From Terriglobia bacterium (GTDB taxonomy: Bacteria > Acidobacteriota > Terriglobia > Terriglobales > Acidobacteriaceae): a stretch of DNA of 64,000 nt. A program made the translations under genes and the position numbers. The notes under the pieces were generated by a model. The model saw nothing but the letters and a program-made list of their open reading frames with translations, ran no database searches and was not told the origin of the DNA. Every line of letters starts with the position of its first letter. Positions within the stretch are counted from its first letter, which is position 1. Location: NCBI GenBank assembly GCA_020072585.1, contig JAIQGL010000014.1, forward strand, positions 124,001 through 188,000. The letters run 5' to 3'. Positions 59,143 through 64,000 of the stretch are shown here, piece after piece.

Positions 59143-59487
59143 TTCGGCCACCTTTTTTTCCTTTTTGGTTATCGCTCTCTTCAGAGAAAACTAGAAAAAC
59201 TCGGATTTTTCGGAACGCCTGTGCAGATCCAATCAGGAGTTTGACCGCTAGTTTACTGCCGTATTGGCAAATCAAATAGTTACTCTAGGTGTGCGCCGGA
59301 AGGCAATCCCATGCTCATACGCGGTATCCTGCTGCCTAAATTTCCGTAGTTATAAAATAGTAAACAGTAATCATTTTACTACCTGTATTCATAGCAGCGT
59401 AAAATATTTATTTTCATAAACTTACATGACATTGAAATCGCCCCCTCCAAATAGTTTGGCTGTCTATTTGCTTTTAAGTAAAGCGTC

Positions 59488-59640
59488 GACCGGACGGAAT
59501 TGTCGCGGCGGGCCGGGCGGAACCGATAACCAGGGGAACAGCGGTTCTGAGCGGAGGTCGCGGCTATCGAGCCAATGGGACTGCCCTTTCCGGGAGGTCG
59601 ATTCTGAATGAAGAGGCGGCTGAAAAAGCCGCCTTTTTCA
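59488..59640 (+). ncRNA. Orphan structured RNA candidate with intrinsic terminator
   Basis: The segment begins with TCGACC and CGGAA, which pair with TTCCG and GGTCGA some 110 bases later. It encloses GAACCG/CGGTTC and GGC/GCC hairpins. A strong terminator ends it (GGCGGCT/AGCCGCC at 59615-59633, then T5). No plus-strand gene lies upstream, so the terminator implies a short independent transcript. A weak promoter (TTGGCT-17-TAAAGC) is at 59456-59484. It does not match tmRNA, SRP RNA or RNase P RNA as far as I can see. The gap from 59152 to 59487 holds no gene. Confidence 0.5.
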
Positions 59641-59755
59641 TTGGCCTACGCTGCGGGAAACGCCCGGTCTGCATTCTCCCTCCTTCTTCCAGATTAAAAT
59701 GCAACTAGCTGCTGCCTTTCCGGCGTCTAACATTTATCAAGCTTTGACATAATTT

Positions 59756-60661
59756 ATGCGTAATCTTAGGCTCTTCTGGGGCCCGACATTTTTGTTCCTA
59801 GCAAGTCTGGCTCTGGCTGGAGCGCAGGGCCATCCCCTAACTGCCACGGAAAACCCGTCTCCGCTTCCACCAGACGCAACCCAATACGTGAGGGAAACTA
59901 TCCAGCGGGAACTGGATTCCGATGCTCACGACCATTCGCATTGGCGTTTTCGCATTCACCGTGAAGACGATAAGGGCAGCCAGGACCGCGACGTTATCGA
60001 TACCAAAGAAGGACAGATTGCCCGCACTCTGTTGATCAACGGCCAGCCGTTGCCTGCCGAGGTGCGCGCAGCGGATGAAGCGCGCATGAAAAAGCTGGTG
60101 GAAGATGCGGGTGAGCGCGCAAAGCGTGAAAAGCGCGCTAAAGACGATGAAGCCAAGCTGATACAGATGTTCAAGGCAATTCCTGAAGCTTTTATCTTTA
60201 AATATGATGGCGCGGAGGATGGCCAGGTTCGTCTTTCCTTTTTTCCCAATCCGCACTACAGCGCACCCAACCGGGAGTTGCAGGTGTTCCGCTCACTGAG
60301 CGGCAAAATGTGGATTGATCGCGCTGCTGGCCGTCTCAGCCGGATGGACGGTTCATTATTTGAAGATGTCACCTTCGGATGGGGCCTTTTGGGACGGCTG
60401 AATAAGGGTGGCACGTTTTCAGTGTTGCAAAGTCACGTAGGCGACTCCCATTGGGAAATCACCGCGCTCAACGTGAAAATGACAGGTCATGCCGTCATCT
60501 TTAAAAGCATCAATGTAAAGCAACTACAGCGAATGACTGATTTTCGCCGGGTAAAAGATGACCTGACGATTGCGGAGGCCTACCAAATGCTTGAGAAGGA
60601 CGAACATCCTGTCTCCGCGGACAACCAGTCAGGCGCAGCCAAGGCTCCCGTCAAAGACTGA
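59756..60661 (+). CDS. Exported hypothetical protein
   Basis: A 301-residue protein with a signal peptide (MRNLRLFWGPTFLFLASLALAGA). I do not recognise the family. Residues 40-110 are charged (HDHSHWRFRIHREDDKGSQ). Residues 110-145 are a Lys/Glu/Arg-rich helix. Residues 155-290 form a beta-rich domain (FIFKYDGAEDGQVRLSFFPN, MWIDRAAGRLSRMDGSLFEDV, GGTFSVLQSHVGDSHWEITALNV), loosely like lipoprotein-sorting folds. It is convergent with the cytochrome cluster, with only five bases between stop codons. Confidence 0.75.
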   Translation: MRNLRLFWGPTFLFLASLALAGAQGHPLTATENPSPLPPDATQYVRETIQRELDSDAHDHSHWRFRIHREDDKGSQDRDVIDTKEGQIARTLLINGQPLPAEVRAADEARMKKLVEDAGERAKREKRAKDDEAKLIQMFKAIPEAFIFKYDGAEDGQVRLSFFPNPHYSAPNRELQVFRSLSGKMWIDRAAGRLSRMDGSLFEDVTFGWGLLGRLNKGGTFSVLQSHVGDSHWEITALNVKMTGHAVIFKSINVKQLQRMTDFRRVKDDLTIAEAYQMLEKDEHPVSADNQSGAAKAPVKD

Positions 60662-60666
60662 ATCCC

Positions 60667-62091
60667 TCACTTTGCTGCCTGGACCAATCCCAAATCTACA
60701 AGGATTTTCGGGTTTTTCTCATCTGAGGCCAGGATGTTGTGACAAGCGCTGCAATCCTGCGTTATGGTCGTGCCTTCCTTGGCGGTGTGCTGCTCGTCAT
60801 GGCACCGGAAGCAGCCGTCAAAGTCTGTGTGCCCTAAATTGTTCGGGTACGTGCCCCACGTGACTTTCATCGCCGGGAAAACATTGTGCTGAAAGATTGC
60901 CAGCAGGGCCTTGGCAGAGCGCGAGATTTCATCACGCCTCTGGGCATAGACCTGGGGATAATTATTGCGATAAAAATCTTCCAAAGCAGCCGGAATCCGG
61001 GCTTCTGCCTCTTGCTCAGTGGCATACGGCTGTTTCAAGATGGCTACACCCTGTTTCTTAACAAACGGAAGTGCAGCAGAAATCTCACCGGTGCCCAGGG
61101 CTTGATCCATGGCCCGCACTGGAAGCTGATAGATGTGCGTGGGCCGGTTGTGACAGTCAACACAATCCATCTGGCGCAGCTGTGACGGATCAGGGTTGGC
61201 ATTCCCCGAGGCATAAACGGTTGTTTTTCCAGCCGCTGTATATTCCACCCAGGGTATTGTCTGGCGCTTCTCGTCAGAGGCGTAATAGCGTACAGAAATG
61301 CCCTCGCCAAGATGACGGCCGTGAATACCTACACGGCTCATTCCACCACCAAGATGCAACATGAGAACGGTGTGGCTGACGGTGTTGGACTCGTCTTCAC
61401 CGTAGGAGACGATGTCACGCAGGCGATCTTCACCAAACTTCTGCGGCCAGTGGCACGTTTCACAGGTTTCACGTGCGGGACGCAGATTGCGCACGGGAAC
61501 GGGAATAGGCCGGGGATAGTTGTTCAGAGCCACAGCAACTACCTGGCCGGCGCCGGAAAACTTGCTGCGCACAAACCAGGAAGCGCCTGGACCAATGTGG
61601 CAGGTCACGCACTCCACACGCGAATGTGGCGACCGCTGGTGTGCCGTAAATTCAGGCTGCATCACGGTGTGGCAGGTCTGGCCGCAAAATCCGACCGTGT
61701 CCATGTAACGCACGGCGCTGTAGGAAAACTGGGAGGCAATGATGATATTGATAAACGTGGTTCCGGCAACAAATGCCGCAAGTTTCCGCAGCTCAGGATT
61801 ATGCGGATCGAGAGGGGGAAAGTCAGTGGGCATTTCCCCTTTGGCGCGTTTGCGCCGGCGGTTCAGATAAATGCCGATCGGGATCAACAGAAGACCGCCA
61901 ATGAAAATTCCAGGCAGCAGGAGATACAAAACTATCCCAAAGTACGGATGCAAGGCGCTGCCGCGAAGCGTGATGGGCAGAAATACCATCCACGAGACAG
62001 TGGCTGCGGTAACCACAATCACGCCAACCAGGCTGATCCAGTTGTTGGAGAGGTACACCAGGGGTGAAAGCCATCCTCGCAAGGTTTTCAA
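60667..62091 (-). CDS. Six-haem NapC/NirT-like membrane cytochrome c
   Basis: A 474-residue protein. Three N-terminal membrane segments (about residues 12-100) precede the haem region. Six CxxCH motifs are visible: CGQTCH, CVTCH, CETCH, CVDCH, CFRCH, CSACH. The first two lie in a NapC/NrfH-like block that takes electrons from quinol. TTG 62091 is chosen because GAGGAG lies seven bases upstream and a longer frame has no ribosome site. It follows the nine-haem cytochrome by 38 bp and probably works with it in electron transfer between quinones and periplasmic partners. Confidence 0.9.
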   Translation of the reverse strand: MKTLRGWLSPLVYLSNNWISLVGVIVVTAATVSWMVFLPITLRGSALHPYFGIVLYLLLPGIFIGGLLLIPIGIYLNRRRKRAKGEMPTDFPPLDPHNPELRKLAAFVAGTTFINIIIASQFSYSAVRYMDTVGFCGQTCHTVMQPEFTAHQRSPHSRVECVTCHIGPGASWFVRSKFSGAGQVVAVALNNYPRPIPVPVRNLRPARETCETCHWPQKFGEDRLRDIVSYGEDESNTVSHTVLMLHLGGGMSRVGIHGRHLGEGISVRYYASDEKRQTIPWVEYTAAGKTTVYASGNANPDPSQLRQMDCVDCHNRPTHIYQLPVRAMDQALGTGEISAALPFVKKQGVAILKQPYATEQEAEARIPAALEDFYRNNYPQVYAQRRDEISRSAKALLAIFQHNVFPAMKVTWGTYPNNLGHTDFDGCFRCHDEQHTAKEGTTITQDCSACHNILASDEKNPKILVDLGLVQAAK

Positions 62092-62129
62092 TGTTGCGCT
62101 CCTCTTTATTTTTATTGGGTTACCACACG

Positions 62130-63794
62130 CTACTCTGGTTGCTGTGTATCCGGTTCCTTGCGGGGTGACCGCCCGGTCAACCACGCTGAATCCATCGGAT
62201 ATACATCTGGATCAAAAATGACAAAATAAAAATGCCAGATGATAATCGCCAGAGTTGCCAGCACTGCTTCGTAGAAGTGTATCGAAGTGGCAACATCCAG
62301 AACAATCTTGGGCAGCCATTTCAAAACAAGAGTATCACCCCACAGCAAGACTCCGGTCATCAGCATAACAACCGATCCCCACACCAGCGCCCAATACTCG
62401 GCCTTTTCTATGTAGCTGTGCGGAGAGCGTCCGGGAAATTGCTTGCGCAAGCCGACGTTGTAAAGAAAGTTCGATACGGCTTCCCGAATATCTCGTCCTG
62501 CGGGCAGGAGCGCGCGCCAATGGGCTCTCAACCTGCGGCTGAACACCAGAGAAAGGATGTGCGCGAGTGCCGCCGACATGAACACTACGGAAGCAACGCG
62601 ATGAAATATCCCACGCATGGACCGCGCGGATTCCCATAGCAGAAGGGGCCGGGCCCACCAGTGCTCAGGATACTTCAAGGCAAAACCGGTCCATGCCAGG
62701 GCAATAAAAGAGAGCGCGAGCAGAACATGCTCAATTCGCTCAAACGGCAAAGTCCGTAGTGGCGCTTCCATGTTCGCAGTGGCTGGGGTCTGCTTTTGCT
62801 GGGAAAAGCGGAGACGCCGGAGTTTGCGCAACCAGTCTCCCAGGTTATGCAAAAACATAAACCCCAGCGTTAAGGGAATGATGAACAGGTAGATGTAGCG
62901 CACCCAGCGCAATACAGGCGGCTCTCCCTGTCCCTGGGCCATATGAATGCGTCCAAGAGAAAAACGCGCGCCTGCTCCTGTATGGCACTGGCCGCAAGTC
63001 TTGGCAAGGTTGCCGGGATGGATGGTGGATTTGGGGTCCGATGACGCACGGATGTTGTGGACACCATGACAGCTTGCGCAATTGGCCACAGTTTCAGTGC
63101 CTGACTTCGCTGCCAGGCCATGGAATGATGCGTCAAAGCTGACAATGCGGTCTGCGGGCAGTCCAAAACGCCGGGTAAGGCGCACATCATTGTGGCACGA
63201 TCCACATGTGTCTCGGATCTTGCTGCGATGGACCGATGAAGCAACGTCGCTAGGCCGCAGGATCGAGTGCTCGCCGTGGCAATCGGTGCAGACGGGAGCC
63301 TGCATGATGCCCCGCTTCACCGCCTGCCCATGAATGCTGCCTTCATACTGCTCAGAAACGTCGGCGTGGCAGGCGCCGCAGAGTCCGGGTACCTCTGCCC
63401 GAAATTTTGCCGTCTTGGCGCTATCAAGTTCATGCGCCGTTCCATGACAAGTGTCGCAGCCTGGAGCAGACCCGTTGCCATGGCTGGCAGCCTGGCCATG
63501 CACACTGCGCGCGTAGTCTCTAGCCATATTAGAGTGACAGGTGGCACAGGATGGCTTGGGAACCCCCTCGGGATGAGGAAATTCTTCATGCCGCGAATGA
63601 CAAGTCTGGCAGGCGACGGAACCGTGACCGTGGGTTTTTATCTTGTCAGCAACATCAGAATGGCAGGATACGCAAGCCTGATTGTCCACCGTCGCCTTGT
63701 TTGCGGCAGGCGCCTGGCTGCTTTGGGCAGTGTCACCCGCATGCGCGAAAACGACGGTTATGAGTAATATCAGAAAAATCCGCAACAGGCTCAT
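62130..63794 (-). CDS. Nine-haem cytochrome c fused to a b-type cytochrome domain (CbcL-like)
   Basis: A 554-residue protein with a signal peptide (about residues 1-19). Nine CxxCH motifs fill residues 40-285 (CVSCH, CQTCH, CATCH, CDTCH, CGACH, CTDCH, CGSCH, CASCH, CGQCH). A membrane domain follows with about five segments and histidines at FdnI/HydC-like positions (RIEHVLLALSFIALAWTG, FHRVASVVFMSAALAH, IIWHFYFVIFDPDVYPMD). The layout of nine c-haems plus a di-haem b domain is that of Geobacter CbcL, an inner-membrane quinone oxidoreductase. Direction and partner are inferred. It starts the cluster's two complete genes. Confidence 0.93.
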   Translation of the reverse strand: MSLLRIFLILLITVVFAHAGDTAQSSQAPAANKATVDNQACVSCHSDVADKIKTHGHGSVACQTCHSRHEEFPHPEGVPKPSCATCHSNMARDYARSVHGQAASHGNGSAPGCDTCHGTAHELDSAKTAKFRAEVPGLCGACHADVSEQYEGSIHGQAVKRGIMQAPVCTDCHGEHSILRPSDVASSVHRSKIRDTCGSCHNDVRLTRRFGLPADRIVSFDASFHGLAAKSGTETVANCASCHGVHNIRASSDPKSTIHPGNLAKTCGQCHTGAGARFSLGRIHMAQGQGEPPVLRWVRYIYLFIIPLTLGFMFLHNLGDWLRKLRRLRFSQQKQTPATANMEAPLRTLPFERIEHVLLALSFIALAWTGFALKYPEHWWARPLLLWESARSMRGIFHRVASVVFMSAALAHILSLVFSRRLRAHWRALLPAGRDIREAVSNFLYNVGLRKQFPGRSPHSYIEKAEYWALVWGSVVMLMTGVLLWGDTLVLKWLPKIVLDVATSIHFYEAVLATLAIIIWHFYFVIFDPDVYPMDSAWLTGRSPRKEPDTQQPE

Positions 63795-63909
63795 CGTCCC
63801 TCAAAAGAAAACCTTTCATTTTTTTTGACGACTACCACAGGCAGAGCGTCCGCAAAAGACGGTACGCGCTCTACCGCACAACTCCTTCCCACGGCACACT
63901 GCTCCCGTT

Positions 63910-64000
63910 CTACTTCCCTTTGGCCAGCCCGCGCATATATTTCACTAGTTCCTTGATCTGGTCGTCCGTGAGTTTGCTTTCATATGCCGGCATCTTGCCT
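63910..64000 (-). CDS. Cytochrome c (partial, C-terminal end)
   Basis: About 29 codons are visible before the TAG stop; the gene runs out of the window. KMPAYESKLTDDQIKELVKYMRGLA is the Met-ligand region and last helix of a class I cytochrome c. It lies about 115 bp before the start of the nine-haem cytochrome on the same strand and is probably part of the same respiratory cluster. Confidence 0.8.
   Translation of the reverse strand, partial: GKMPAYESKLTDDQIKELVKYMRGLAKGK

Noticed and set aside
1-64000. tRNA, rRNA, CRISPR arrays, insertion sequences, prophage.
   Set aside because: Gaps were read for T-loop motifs, regular spacer-repeat units and transposase frames; none was found.

Overview
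The window looks like part of a chromosome of an Acidobacteriota member, probably class Terriglobia (Koribacter-like). This is inferred from gene content and style: GC-rich coding, acidobacterial exported proteins with transglutaminase domains, a SYLF-domain protein, a bactofilin, multihaem cytochromes and scattered intergenic repeats. No rRNA, tRNA, CRISPR array or insertion sequence was recognised.

Bases 1-19785 form one large chemotaxis/two-component locus. Three minus-strand units (response regulator-CheW-MCP-CheR; PilZ-like protein-uncharacterised protein-DHp protein; sensor kinase-receiver-NtrC-type activator) face a plus-strand operon MCP-CheW-CheR-CheA-CheB-CheY-CheX that ends in a strong terminator. 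Three of these four units have a sigma-54 type -24/-12 promoter with a TGTCTCA-N3-TGAGACA-like palindrome upstream. The NtrC-type activator encoded in the locus is the natural candidate to bind it, so the cluster may be a self-contained sigma-54 regulon.

Bases 19786-25800 are accessory in character: a YVTN beta-propeller lipoprotein, a DUF92 membrane protein, a GIY-YIG nuclease among dispersed repeats, an AT-richer TIR-HEAT protein, a small helix-turn-helix protein with a possible leaderless start, and a hypothetical gene. Bases 25806-34517 are mostly housekeeping: YdcF-like protein, TsaC, TrmH-type methyltransferase, RarA, a CoA-binding protein, prfB with its programmed frameshift, and lnt. 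A SEC-C motif gene here is broken by three single-base insertions.

Bases 34518-44700 hold two paralogous APC-type permeases with cytosolic tails, each beside a very small single-pass membrane protein. A KdpD/KdpE-like two-component system lies between them, which suggests potassium or osmotic control. An ECF sigma factor/anti-sigma/Spy-like envelope-stress operon and a MobB-like GTPase are in the same stretch. Bases 44711-59200 carry a lipid A-type acyltransferase, a cytochrome c lipoprotein, a SYLF protein, a NarL-type regulator without a phospho-acceptor Asp, two very large exported DUF3857/transglutaminase proteins behind a structured leader, a second sigma factor, a methyltransferase and a bactofilin.

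Bases 59200-64000 contain an orphan structured-RNA candidate, an exported hypothetical, and a minus-strand respiratory cluster: cytochrome c (cut by the window end), a nine-haem c/b cytochrome with a CbcL-like layout, and a six-haem NapC/NirT-like cytochrome.
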